From Flavobacteriales bacterium UBA7666 (GTDB lineage: Bacteria; Bacteroidota; Bacteroidia; Flavobacteriales_D; Crocinitomicaceae), in NCBI GenBank assembly GCA_002483265.1, contig DLHO01000026.1, forward strand, positions 288,510-352,509: DNA of 64,000 nt. Direction: 5' to 3'. Of this stretch, positions 26,739 to 35,533 are shown piece after piece (positions within the stretch are counted from its first letter, which is position 1; every line of letters starts with the position of its first letter). The notes beneath the pieces were generated by a model, which did not search any database, was not told where the DNA came from, and saw nothing but the letters and a program-made list of their open reading frames with translations. The translations under genes were made by a program, and so were the position numbers.

Positions 26739-28538
26739 ATGGAAATTAGAAACATCGCAATTATTGCACACGTTGACCACGGTAAAACAACTTTGGTTGA
26801 CAAAATGATTGAGGCAGGAAATGTATTGAATGAACGTGATCGTCCAACTGGGGATTTGATCATGGACAGTAACGATTTAGAGCGCGAACGTGGAATCACG
26901 ATTGTATCTAAGAACGTTTCCGTTTCTTACAAAGGAACAAAGATTAACATTATTGACACTCCTGGTCACGCCGACTTTGGTGGAGAGGTTGAACGTGTTT
27001 TGAACATGGCAGACGGAGTTTGTTTGTTGGTGGATGCTTTTGAAGGTCCAATGCCGCAAACACGTTTCGTATTAGGAAAAGCATTGTCTATGGGGCTTAA
27101 ACCATTGTTGGTTATCAACAAGGTTGACAAAGATAACTGTACTCCTGATGAAGTGCATGAAAAAGTATTCGATTTGATGTTCGAATTAGATGCGAACGAA
27201 GCTCAGTTGGAATTCCCAACGATCTATGGTTCTGCAAAAAACGGATGGATGTCTACAGACTGGAAACAGCCTAAAACAGATATCACGGATTTATTAGATC
27301 AAATTTTGGATTATTTCCCACCTCGTCCTATCGAAGAAGGAAATACTCAAATGTTGGTGACTTCTTTGGATTTCTCTACTTACGTTGGACGTATTGCTAT
27401 TGGTCGTTTACACCGTGGAGAATTGAAAGAAAATCAACCGATTATTTTGGCAAAACGCGATGGAACTCAAGAGAAACACCGTGTGAAAGAATTGTTCGTT
27501 TTTGATGGAACTGAGCGTCGTAAAGTAGATTCAGTTGTTGCTGGAGATATTTGTGCGGTTACTGGAATTGAAGGATTCGAAATTGGTGATGTTATTTGTG
27601 ACATCGACAATCCGGAGCCATTAGCATCTATCAAAATTGATGAGCCAACAATGAACATGTTGTTCTCTATTAACGATTCACCGTTCTTCGGAAAAGAAGG
27701 TAAGAAGGTAACTTCTCGTCACATCCAGGAGCGTTTGCAAAAAGAGTTAGAGAAAAACTTAGCAATGCGTGTTTCTGATACAGATAAAGCAGACAAATGG
27801 ATCGTTGCTGGTCGTGGTGTATTGCACTTATCAGTATTGATCGAAACAATGCGTCGTGAAGGATATGAATTACAAGTGGGTCAGCCACAGGTAATTATCA
27901 AAGAAATTGACGGGGTTAAATGTGAGCCGGTTGAAGAATTGACGATCGATTTACCGGAAGAGTTTTCAGGAACAGCTGTTGAAGCGGTTACAAAACGCAA
28001 AGGTGAAATGACAAATATGGAACCGAAAGGAGCTCGTATGATTATTCAATTCCAAATTCCATCACGTGGAATCATTGGTTTACGTAACTACTTGTTGACG
28101 CAAACTGCTGGTGAAGCAATTATGACTCACCGTTTCTTGGAATACCAACCATATAGAGGAGATATTCCTGGACGTCAAAATGGATCTATGATTTCATTAG
28201 AGCAAGGAACATCTATTCCATTCTCATTGAATAACTTACAAGATCGCGGTAAATTCTTCATTAATCCAAATGAGAATATCTACGAAGGACAAGTAATCGG
28301 TGAAAACTCACGTGCAGGAGATTTATGTGTGAACGTTACGAAGACAAAGAAAATGTCAAACATGCGTTCATCAGGAGCTGACGAGAAAGTTCGTTTGGCA
28401 CCGGCAAAAATCTTCAGCTTGGAAGAGTGTTTGGAATACATCCAGGGAGATGAATATGTTGAGGTTACTCCAGAAAACTTACGAATCCGTAAAATCTTGT
28501 TGAAAGAAAACGAGCGTAAAAGAGGTAGTAAAGCGTAA
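26739..28538 (+). CDS. typA: Ribosome-binding GTPase TypA/BipA
   Basis: 599 residues from the ATG at 26739, the usual length; a longer frame from 26709 runs into the upstream inverted repeat. The GTPase domain has the P-loop AHVDHGKT (10-17), RGITI switch I, DTPGH (about 75-79) and NKVD (G4). EF-G-like domains II, III and V follow and the C-terminal BipA-specific domain is complete (ISLEQGTSIPFSLNNLQDRGKFF). TypA binds the ribosome at the EF-G site and helps 50S assembly and growth under stress, notably cold. A typical intrinsic terminator follows at 28604-28637. Confidence 0.96.
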   Translation: MEIRNIAIIAHVDHGKTTLVDKMIEAGNVLNERDRPTGDLIMDSNDLERERGITIVSKNVSVSYKGTKINIIDTPGHADFGGEVERVLNMADGVCLLVDAFEGPMPQTRFVLGKALSMGLKPLLVINKVDKDNCTPDEVHEKVFDLMFELDANEAQLEFPTIYGSAKNGWMSTDWKQPKTDITDLLDQILDYFPPRPIEEGNTQMLVTSLDFSTYVGRIAIGRLHRGELKENQPIILAKRDGTQEKHRVKELFVFDGTERRKVDSVVAGDICAVTGIEGFEIGDVICDIDNPEPLASIKIDEPTMNMLFSINDSPFFGKEGKKVTSRHIQERLQKELEKNLAMRVSDTDKADKWIVAGRGVLHLSVLIETMRREGYELQVGQPQVIIKEIDGVKCEPVEELTIDLPEEFSGTAVEAVTKRKGEMTNMEPKGARMIIQFQIPSRGIIGLRNYLLTQTAGEAIMTHRFLEYQPYRGDIPGRQNGSMISLEQGTSIPFSLNNLQDRGKFFINPNENIYEGQVIGENSRAGDLCVNVTKTKKMSNMRSSGADEKVRLAPAKIFSLEECLEYIQGDEYVEVTPENLRIRKILLKENERKRGSKA

Positions 28539-28587
28539 TTATCAATTACTAAATTATTAAGTGAATAATCTTGATAATTGATAATTT
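28538..28587. repeat. AT-rich inverted repeat, family A copy 4
   Basis: Arms AATTATCAATTA (28538-28549) and TAATTGATAATT (28576-28587). The first base of the left arm is the last base of the typA stop codon, so the repeat begins exactly at the gene end. Confidence 0.75.
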
Positions 28588-28603
28588 CAAAAATTATAAT
28601 TGA

Positions 28604-28637
28604 AAAAGCGGTTTATCTTCGGATGAATCGCTTTTTG
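28604..28637 (+). terminator. Intrinsic terminator of typA
   Basis: Arms AAAAAGCG (28604-28611) and CGCTTTTT (28630-28637) with an inner stem-loop, ending in TTTTTGTTTT. Confidence 0.8.
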
Positions 28638-28725
28638 TTTTCTACAAGTGAAGAACCAGAAGACGACTTAGGAAACAAAACAATTGAAACTTAATCATAC
28701 ATAGACAACTCTCAAACGAAAATAA

Positions 28726-29286
28726 ATGAAAATATACGTGAAGAATATGGCTTGTGAAAGCTGTAAGATTTTTGTGGAGGAAGCTCTTAATGAACTTGGT
28801 ATAGCACCAATTAAAGTTGATTTAGGTGAAATAGAAACGAAAGAAGATGTTTCTGATGATGAAAAAAGGAAACTGAACCGCTTAATCAACAAAGCAGGAT
28901 TGGAGTTGCTGGAAAAAAAACAAGGAGTATTAATCGAGAAAATCAGAAAAGTATTAGTTGATTATGTTTACAATTCAGACGAAAGACCAAATGTAAAAAT
29001 CTCGGTTTTATTAAGTGAAGAATTAAATCTAAGTTATAATCACTTGGCCAACCTCTTTTCAGAAATTGAAGCAACTACTATTGAACAATTTCTTATTTCC
29101 TTGAAAATTGAACGTATAAAAGAGTTAATTATCTTTGGAGAAGATACTTTTTCGGAAATTGCATATAAACTACATTATAGCAGTGCTGCACACTTGTCTA
29201 CACAGTTTAAAAAAGCAACCGGGTTGACTCCATCGCATTTTAAAGCACTGAAAGAAAAAAGAAGAATAACGATTCAAAATATATAA
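28726..29286 (+). CDS. AraC-family regulator with N-terminal HMA-like CxxC domain
   Basis: 186 residues. The first 65 residues look like a heavy-metal-associated domain: KIYVKNMACESCK has Cys10 and Cys13 in the CxxC metal-binding motif and the order resembles HMA/CopZ domains. The C-terminal 100 residues are a typical AraC double helix-turn-helix (SYNHLANLFSEIEATTIEQF; second helix pair FSEIAYKLHYSSAAHLSTQFKKATGLTPSHF). Together this suggests a cytosolic transcription factor that senses a soft metal ion; this is inference. No metal transporter or resistance gene is next to it. Confidence 0.85.
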   Translation: MKIYVKNMACESCKIFVEEALNELGIAPIKVDLGEIETKEDVSDDEKRKLNRLINKAGLELLEKKQGVLIEKIRKVLVDYVYNSDERPNVKISVLLSEELNLSYNHLANLFSEIEATTIEQFLISLKIERIKELIIFGEDTFSEIAYKLHYSSAAHLSTQFKKATGLTPSHFKALKEKRRITIQNI

Positions 29287-29313
29287 TAATTAAGACTGAA
29301 AACACGAAAACCC

Positions 29314-29682
29314 ATGATAGAATCAAAACTCACATTAGATATTATTACTGCAACATTGCGAGGTGAAAAGTACGAAGAGCAAATAACCAAACAGCTGGAA
29401 CATCTGGAGGAAGTGGAATATGAGCATACAGATTCCGGATTATTGATATTCATCGAGTATAGAAAGGCTGCCAAGGAATTTTGGTTGACAGATGCCCAGT
29501 TATTCGAAACATTTGGTGAATCGAACCCGGAATTATCTAAAGTTGAATTGATCAATGAGGATTTAAAGATTCAGGCAGAAACGATGGTTCATTTCACTAA
29601 TGGAATCATAGACCGCGTGGAGATTTGGAATAAACTGGGAGACTACCCGGAGGATGATTTGGAAACATGGGAATTGAAATGA
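29314..29682 (+). CDS. Small acidic cytosolic protein, unknown function
   Basis: 122 residues, acidic, with no signal peptide, membrane segment or cysteine motif. Alternating hydrophobic/charged patterns suggest an alpha/beta fold (e.g. EYEHTDSGLLIFIEY and VHFTNGIIDRVEIWNKLG). I do not recognise the family. It begins 27 bp after the HMA-AraC gene on the same strand. Size, acidity and neighbourhood resemble the immunity-type small proteins later in the window, but no motif proves it. Confidence 0.5.
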   Translation: MIESKLTLDIITATLRGEKYEEQITKQLEHLEEVEYEHTDSGLLIFIEYRKAAKEFWLTDAQLFETFGESNPELSKVELINEDLKIQAETMVHFTNGIIDRVEIWNKLGDYPEDDLETWELK

Positions 29683-29869
29683 ATTGAAAGAGCGATTTTT
29701 CCATGCAACAGAGCGATCGTTTTTTGTTTTCAATGGAAGAATTAGGATGACTTCGTTAATAAATAAGCTTAGGTAATTATAAACAACTGAAATACAAATA
29801 GCTAATGCAGACTCTGGTGTTAAAATCTCAGGGAAATGTACGTGGCTCATAAACATTCCGAAAAAAGAC

Positions 29870-30634
29870 ATGAATAATTTAGCATATCATTCCGCTCTGA
29901 AAATGGTGAAAGAATTGATTTATGACAGATTTGGTCTCGAACTTACAAATCTGAAACTGAATTCGGAAAGTGTAGAATATGGTGCCTGTTCATTTGAACT
30001 GGATGAAAAGAAAATGGAACATCGGGTTTCCAAAATAACACTTACAAAAGTCGGACAATTTGTAACTATTTGGAAACGAAATAAAGATGGTGAAACAGAG
30101 CCTTTTGACATCTTGGATAATTTTGATTTTATCGCAATAACATCAAAGAGTGCCGACAACATTGGACAATTTATTTTTCCGAAATCCGTGTTGGTTGAAA
30201 AGGGAATCATTTCAAAAAACGGAAAAGGTGGAAAACGTGGAATTCGGGTTTATCCGCCGTGGGACACCGTAACGAATAAACAAGCAGAAAAAACGCAAAG
30301 TTGGCAGACAAATTATTTCGTTACAATTAGTAACGACAGCGCAACTGACTTTGATTTGATTCGAAAAATAGTGGATAGAACAAACGGACTTAAGCCTAAA
30401 ACCAGACAATCTAGGATAACAGATATGAAATCAAAAATCCTATTGACAATATTAGTAGTTTGTTTGTTGACCTCTTGCAAGAAAGACTATACTTGCAGTT
30501 GTTCTAATCCTGGCGGTGTTTTCCAGACTTATAAAATTAAAGACACCAAGAAAAAAGCTATTCAAAAATGTAGCGATTATTCTAAAGAATACCAAACAAT
30601 GGAATGGTCCGAAACAGGTTGTTTCCTAAACTAA
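29870..30634 (+). CDS. MepB-family protein fused in frame to a small lipoprotein
   Basis: 254 residues in one open frame. Residues 1-about 170 match the MepB family (EYGACSFELDEKKMEHRVSK, FVTIWKRNKDGETEPF, IFPKSVLVEKGIISKNGKGG, KRGIRVYPPWD), a cytosolic family found near multidrug-resistance genes in staphylococci. Residues 186-254 are a complete lipoprotein of the type often seen alone in Bacteroidota: MKSKILLTILVVCLLTSC then KKDYTCSCSN. The second ATG is at 30425 and has AGGA about nine bases upstream. Most likely two genes whose stop codon was lost, or that always start separately at 30425. If translated as one, the signal sequence would be internal. Confidence 0.7.
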   Translation: MNNLAYHSALKMVKELIYDRFGLELTNLKLNSESVEYGACSFELDEKKMEHRVSKITLTKVGQFVTIWKRNKDGETEPFDILDNFDFIAITSKSADNIGQFIFPKSVLVEKGIISKNGKGGKRGIRVYPPWDTVTNKQAEKTQSWQTNYFVTISNDSATDFDLIRKIVDRTNGLKPKTRQSRITDMKSKILLTILVVCLLTSCKKDYTCSCSNPGGVFQTYKIKDTKKKAIQKCSDYSKEYQTMEWSETGCFLN

Positions 30635-30703
30635 GTTCCTGTTAGAAAAAGAAGTCGTTACTTTGAGGGTTTCTTTTAATGTTTATATAAAAAGGAAAAC
30701 CAA

Positions 30704-32137
30704 ATGATCTTGAAACGAATCCTATTTATTTTATTAGTTGGAATAGCTTATAACGGAAGCGTTCTTTCCCAAAATACTTCATTTGCTAAAGGGAAAATGT
30801 TCGCTAAACAGAAAGCAATCGAAGATTATGACATTTTATATTCCTCTCTTATTAATTATCATCCTGCTCCTTTCTTTTATGTGAAGGAAAGCGATCTGGC
30901 AACATTTTATGAAAGCCAGAAAGCTTCAATCACTGATAGCTTGAGTGAAATAGACTTTCTCTTTTTGTGCAGAAAACTGATTACTGAGATCAGATGTGGT
31001 CATACTCAAGCTTTGCCATCTGATAATTGGTTTAAATCAATCAAAGGGTTAAAAAATCAGATCCCTTTCGAAGTCAAAAATATTGAAGGCAGACTCTATA
31101 TTTCAAGTACAATTGACAGTACGTTTGATTTCCATGTCAATGATGAATTAATCAGCGTAAATACTATTCCGGTGCAGGATATTATTGATCAACTCTTGGC
31201 AATGGAAACCGGTGATGGCTTCACACAAACGTTTAGAAATAAAATTGTTGAGATCAGATTTAGAATCTATCTGGTGTTTCTTTTCGGGATACCTCAGGAA
31301 TATGTAATTGGATTCAGAAATAGTGAAGGAGAAGTAAAACAAACTATTGTTCAACCAACAAAAGAAAAGATTGTTGAGATTTCACAACCTGCTCTCCCTG
31401 AGAATTTAAAAATGATCATTGAAAATAGTTGGAGCAGTTTTAGTTTCGATTCTGAAGCGAATTTGGGCTATTTAAAGATTAAAAGTTTTTTAGAGAAAAA
31501 AGAATATAAAAAATACTACAAGCAAATATTCAAGTATCTCAAACAGCATCCGAATTCAAAGCTAATCCTTGATTTAAGGGATAATCCCGGAGGAGATTTC
31601 AGACATGGAAATAGATTCTTAACTTATTTAAGCTCTGAAAAAGTGCTGTTGAATTTTGAAAGACCCAGAAAGGATCGGGCTGAAAATGAGTTTGTTAAAT
31701 TTAACGGCTGGGATAAAGTGGTGCAATTTGCATTTGCAATTAAACCACGTAAATACAAAGCTGAAGGGCAAATCACGGAAACGTTTGTCTACAGACCGAA
31801 AAAAAATGCATTTAACGGAAAGCTGTATGTTATTACAAACGGAATAACCTTTTCTCAAGCAGCATTGGTTTCTTCGCATTTGAGAGAACACGGAGCCATG
31901 TTTTTGGGTCAGGAAACCGGTGGTGCAGAACTCGGATGCAATGGAATTTTAACCTATAAGCTCGAATTACCAAATTCAGGGATTAAGCTAGATATTCCGG
32001 CTTATCATGTAAAATCGAACTCAACCAAAGGTCAGTTTGGACGGGGAGTGAAACCTGATTTCCCAATAGCATTGACTCTTAATAATTCAATTGATAATAC
32101 CTTGATGGAAGTGATAAAGATTGTGGGAAAGAATTAG
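30704..32137 (+). CDS. S41-family peptidase, secreted
   Basis: 477 residues with a signal peptide (MILKRILFILLVGIAYNGSVLSQ). The C-terminal half has the S41 (C-terminal processing/tricorn-like) core: KLILDLRDNPGGDF (about 286-299), then VITNGITFSQAALVSSHLRE with the predicted catalytic Ser384 and LGQETGGAELGCNG as the substrate-groove loop. The family cleaves proteins or peptides in the periplasm; the target is unknown. No PDZ domain is obvious in the 150-residue N-terminal part. It is the first of two S41 genes in the window and stands alone, ending with a hairpin at 32147-32193. Confidence 0.85.
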   Translation: MILKRILFILLVGIAYNGSVLSQNTSFAKGKMFAKQKAIEDYDILYSSLINYHPAPFFYVKESDLATFYESQKASITDSLSEIDFLFLCRKLITEIRCGHTQALPSDNWFKSIKGLKNQIPFEVKNIEGRLYISSTIDSTFDFHVNDELISVNTIPVQDIIDQLLAMETGDGFTQTFRNKIVEIRFRIYLVFLFGIPQEYVIGFRNSEGEVKQTIVQPTKEKIVEISQPALPENLKMIIENSWSSFSFDSEANLGYLKIKSFLEKKEYKKYYKQIFKYLKQHPNSKLILDLRDNPGGDFRHGNRFLTYLSSEKVLLNFERPRKDRAENEFVKFNGWDKVVQFAFAIKPRKYKAEGQITETFVYRPKKNAFNGKLYVITNGITFSQAALVSSHLREHGAMFLGQETGGAELGCNGILTYKLELPNSGIKLDIPAYHVKSNSTKGQFGRGVKPDFPIALTLNNSIDNTLMEVIKIVGKN

Positions 32138-32146
32138 TAATTGAAA

Positions 32147-32193
32147 CTAAAGAATTGAAAAGGTGGATTATGCTAGACTTTTCAATTCTCTAG
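32147..32193 (+). terminator. Hairpin terminator after the S41 gene
   Basis: 16-bp arms CTAAAGAATTGAAAAG (32147-32162) and CTTTTCAATTCTCTAG (32178-32193), one mismatch, followed by TTTTC. Confidence 0.65.
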
Positions 32194-32333
32194 TTTTCAG
32201 TGAGTGTTTATTATTATAGCGTCAAATCAGAATTTGATAATACCCTAGGCGATTTTGTTCATTTGATAAAGTATTCAGGAAGTGCGACCTGATAATTTGA
32301 TTAATTTTAATTGGAACCTAAATCAATCAATCG

Positions 32334-33077
32334 ATGAAATATGTACTTATAACTTTATTAGCCATCGTTGCCGTATCCTGTAAAAAGGAAGAAAGCAGTG
32401 TTGAAATACCTTATTCACAAGTTTCCTTATATAAGGAGTCTTTTACCGATGATCAAACTTGGGAGTTTTTACCAGAGAATTCTGTTTACACTCCCGGATC
32501 GGAATGTGTTCGACTTGAAAATGGCATGCTCAAACTGACTTTCGATCAAGGAATTTCTAACTGTGGTTGTGCGTGGGTAGGAGCTAAGAAATCAGTTACT
32601 GAAATCTCAAATATTCCAAAGGATAAACTAGGTCTTCGGATTAAACTAAATAAGGGTTTCTTTCAATACATGGTACGACAAGAAAGTAATTCGGTTGATC
32701 AATTTGGTAATCCAGCTACCTCAGGAACGGTTGTTTCCAATTCGTATTTCACGTTCAAGTCATCTGGCGTGCAGATGGAAATTGTCAATTCACTGAAAGG
32801 CTGGTTTATGGAAGGTACAACAGTGAGTGAAGACTTTAATAGGATTGATGGCCATGAGTTTGAGTTGATTTATAATGAAGGTGAGAAAATACTTTTTATT
32901 GATGGTGTTAGATCTGATGTTAATCTGGTTAATATAAGCGGCGGTACCATCCTCAATCAAGTAGGAATGGATTTTCAATTTAATTTGGGGCATCAGCCCG
33001 AATTCTCTCCAAGATTGGATGAGTTGTTTATTGAAGAACTGGAGGTTTTTACTTGGAACGGGAAATACCAGCATTAA
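32334..33077 (+). CDS. Lipoprotein, probable beta-sandwich, unknown function
   Basis: 247 residues. Lipoprotein signal MKYVLITLLAIVAVSC with the lipobox cysteine at residue 16, followed by KKEES. The rest is beta-rich with aromatic and Gly positions like a concanavalin/laminin-G type sandwich (SLYKESFTDDQTWEFLPEN, LRIKLNKGFFQYMVRQES). No known family is secure. Likely anchored to the outer membrane. Followed by the ankyrin-repeat lipoprotein after 32 bp, so the two may be co-transcribed. Confidence 0.6.
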   Translation: MKYVLITLLAIVAVSCKKEESSVEIPYSQVSLYKESFTDDQTWEFLPENSVYTPGSECVRLENGMLKLTFDQGISNCGCAWVGAKKSVTEISNIPKDKLGLRIKLNKGFFQYMVRQESNSVDQFGNPATSGTVVSNSYFTFKSSGVQMEIVNSLKGWFMEGTTVSEDFNRIDGHEFELIYNEGEKILFIDGVRSDVNLVNISGGTILNQVGMDFQFNLGHQPEFSPRLDELFIEELEVFTWNGKYQH

Positions 33078-33109
33078 TCAGATTATTGAATCGAAAGTTG
33101 TAAAAAGTG

Positions 33110-34510
33110 ATGAGAGCCTATTTTCCAGAAACTGTTTTTAATAAAGTTTTAATGATTGTATTCGCTTTGATAAGCGTTACTTCCTGTTCCGAAAAAAAAG
33201 CGGAGGATAAGAAAAAGTCTGAAAATGCATTCGTTGAAATTCATCATTATCAAAAAAGGGCATCCCGGAAAATCGTAAGAGCCATAGAAAAGAATAATCT
33301 GGCACTGGTCGAGAAATTATTGGATGCAGGTGAAGATCCAAATGGAATAACTACAGGGTATTATAGAGGAGGAAGAAAAATGGGTAAGAATGATCGGTCT
33401 AACAAAGATTGGACATTGTTAATCTATGCTTCCTATCACAATAAACTAGAAGTAGTAAAATTACTGTTACGTAAAAAAGCGGATATAAATGCCGTAAATG
33501 CAGGAGGTCATTCTGCATTATTTTTAGCATGCGCTATTCGGAATGAAGAAATGGCTTCTTTTTTGCTGGAAAACCATGCCGATGTAAAGCACGCAGGAAC
33601 AGATGACAACGGGATGACAGCATTCTATTGGGCGATTAATTACGAATGGAATGAGATTGCTTTGAAAATGATCCGTTTGGGCGCAGATTTGAATACAATT
33701 TATTCTGAAACAGGTGAGACGGTTTTACTGCAAGCTCTCAATGGAGATAGTGTCCATGCAGAGGTTATTCATTTGATGATTGACTTAGGTGCGGATGTGA
33801 AAAAAGTGAATTTAAAATACAAATATTCTCCGCTTATGCTTGCCTGCCGGAGAAATGATTTAACGATTGCCAGGAAAATACTTGCAAAACAGGTAAACAT
33901 AAATGGAATTGACGATCGCAGAAGTACAGCGCTGTGTTATGCTGCCGGACATAGCGAAGAGGATACAGAACTTCTGGAACTACTGATTAAGAACGGGGCA
34001 AAGGTCAACATTTCGAATACTTATGGAAGAAGTGCGCTTATTGAAGCAGTAAGCAGTAGAAGTTTAAAAAAAGTTGATTTTTTACTTAAAAATGGAGCAC
34101 AAGTGAATCGCAAAAGTGAGGGGTTTGGTGGTGTTAGTCCAATTAGTGAAGCGGTTTATAATGAGGATTTGGAAATGGTTAAATTGTTGATTGATCACGG
34201 TGCAGACCTTTCGCTCGAAAAAGATAACGGAGAAACGTTACTTTTAGTAGCGATACTTTCCGAAAAAAGCTACCCTGTTGTGAAGTTACTGATCGAAAAA
34301 GGAGCAGATGTAAATCGTTCAAACAATTACAAAGAAACTCCTTTAATGAAAGCTGCCCAATACAATTTACCGGCTATTGTTAAACTATTGCTCGATTCTG
34401 GAGCCAATAAAGCTGGAAAAAATGATTATGGAAAATCAGCAATGGACTATGCGGAAGAAACAGCCGCCAGAACGGGTGAATATGAGGTGTTGGAACTCTT
34501 GAAGAATTAA
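33110..34510 (+). CDS. Lipoprotein with ankyrin repeats
   Basis: 466 residues from the ATG at 33110 (a GTG precedes it). The N-terminus is hydrophobic and ends MIVFALISVTSC, a lipobox with a rather long leader; the internal ATG giving MIVFALI is an alternative start. From about residue 55 it contains roughly eleven ankyrin repeats with the signatures LLLRKKADINAVNAGGHSAL, LLEKGADVNRSN-type and LLDSGANKAGKNDYGKSA. Ankyrin repeats mediate protein-protein contacts. Its partner is unknown. The lipidation suggests it is facing the periplasm or surface. Followed after 14 bp by the sulfurtransferase gene. Confidence 0.85.
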   Translation: MRAYFPETVFNKVLMIVFALISVTSCSEKKAEDKKKSENAFVEIHHYQKRASRKIVRAIEKNNLALVEKLLDAGEDPNGITTGYYRGGRKMGKNDRSNKDWTLLIYASYHNKLEVVKLLLRKKADINAVNAGGHSALFLACAIRNEEMASFLLENHADVKHAGTDDNGMTAFYWAINYEWNEIALKMIRLGADLNTIYSETGETVLLQALNGDSVHAEVIHLMIDLGADVKKVNLKYKYSPLMLACRRNDLTIARKILAKQVNINGIDDRRSTALCYAAGHSEEDTELLELLIKNGAKVNISNTYGRSALIEAVSSRSLKKVDFLLKNGAQVNRKSEGFGGVSPISEAVYNEDLEMVKLLIDHGADLSLEKDNGETLLLVAILSEKSYPVVKLLIEKGADVNRSNNYKETPLMKAAQYNLPAIVKLLLDSGANKAGKNDYGKSAMDYAEETAARTGEYEVLELLKN

Positions 34511-34524
34511 AACCAGAAAAGACC

Positions 34525-35373
34525 ATGAAAATTTCCCCAATCATTGAAGTTGATGAACTTTTAAAAATAGCTGAAGATCCGAATGTTCTGATTTTTGATG
34601 TAAGCAATGGTAAGAATGCCAGAGCAGATTTTGAAAAGGAACATTTGAAAGGTGCTCAATTTGTTGATTTGAATTCACAACTTGCTGATATCAAGGAAGA
34701 TTTGTCGGGCGGGCGGCATCCATTGCCGAAAGTTGAACATTTTTCTGAGACTCTTACAAGTTTAGGAATCAACGAAAACAATCATATCGTAGTTTATGAC
34801 GACAAAAACAGTTCAAATGCTGCGGCAAGATTTTGGTGGATGTTGAGATCTGTGGGACACCAAGAAGTTCAGGTTTTGAATGGCGGAATAAACGAAGCAA
34901 AAAGGCATGGATTTCCTTTGCGTTCGGGAATAGAAACTATTCGGAAAAGTTCAAAACCATATCCTGCTGATAGATGGAATTTACCAATGGTCGAAATCGA
35001 TCAAGTGCGCGAGTTTTCAGAAAACCCAAATTATTTAATTATTGACGTAAGGGGTCAGGAACGGTATGATGGAATTGTAGAGCCGATAGACCTCATTGCA
35101 GGACATATTCCGGGAGCTATCAATATTCCGTTTACGGAGAATTTAGATGCGAATGGTCTATTTCTTAAACCAAATGAATTAAGAGAAAAATACAAAACAA
35201 GATTTGGAGAAATCAGTGATGAAAACATTATCGTTCATTGTGGCTCAGGTGTAACAGCTTGTCATACTATTTTGGCTCTGGATTATGCAGGAATTAAAAT
35301 TCCAAAGCTTTATATTGGTTCCTGGAGTGAATGGAGTCGGAGCAATCAAAAAATAGAAACGCGAATAACCTGA
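34525..35373 (+). CDS. Rhodanese-family sulfurtransferase (mercaptopyruvate or thiosulfate type)
   Basis: 282 residues with two rhodanese domains. The first (1-120) is inactive-like; the second (about 150-275) has the persulfide-forming cysteine in HCGSGVTACHT (Cys about 239). The CGSGVTA loop is that of 3-mercaptopyruvate sulfurtransferases, which transfer sulfur to thiols or cyanide; thiosulfate as donor is the alternative. Domain 1 shows LIFDVSN and GGRHPLPKVEHF, domain 2 GHIPGAINIPF. Cytosolic, no signal peptide. No partner genes. Confidence 0.9.
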   Translation: MKISPIIEVDELLKIAEDPNVLIFDVSNGKNARADFEKEHLKGAQFVDLNSQLADIKEDLSGGRHPLPKVEHFSETLTSLGINENNHIVVYDDKNSSNAAARFWWMLRSVGHQEVQVLNGGINEAKRHGFPLRSGIETIRKSSKPYPADRWNLPMVEIDQVREFSENPNYLIIDVRGQERYDGIVEPIDLIAGHIPGAINIPFTENLDANGLFLKPNELREKYKTRFGEISDENIIVHCGSGVTACHTILALDYAGIKIPKLYIGSWSEWSRSNQKIETRIT

Positions 35374-35468
35374 GTAAAGAATCATCACTTCTTCTAACTA
35401 TCCCACTCTTACTTTTTAGTATTTAATTTCCCAATTAAAGCACCTTTGTCATCTATTGAAAGCCAGTT

Positions 35469-35507
35469 CATTCCAATAGTGGCACGGCGCTTGCTATTCC
35501 TGGAATG
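35469..35507 (+). promoter_or_regulatory. Leader hairpin upstream of the SIMPL gene
   Basis: Arms CATTCCA (35469-35475) and TGGAATG (35501-35507) with further pairing inside, about 27 bp before the start codon. Role unknown; it could be an untranslated-leader structure. The stretch also encodes a protein-like peptide on the minus strand (see findings). Confidence 0.35.
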
Positions 35508-35533
35508 AAGAAAAATTAAAAAAACAGGAAATC

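Noticed and set aside
24618..28538. helicase-typA operon
   Set aside because: A strong inverted repeat (26669-26720) lies between them and no overlap or short spacing supports coupling; they may still be read through.
29680..29730. Terminator between 29.68 and 29.73 kb
   Set aside because: The repeated AGAGCGAT is a direct, not inverted, repeat and only weak pairing is possible.
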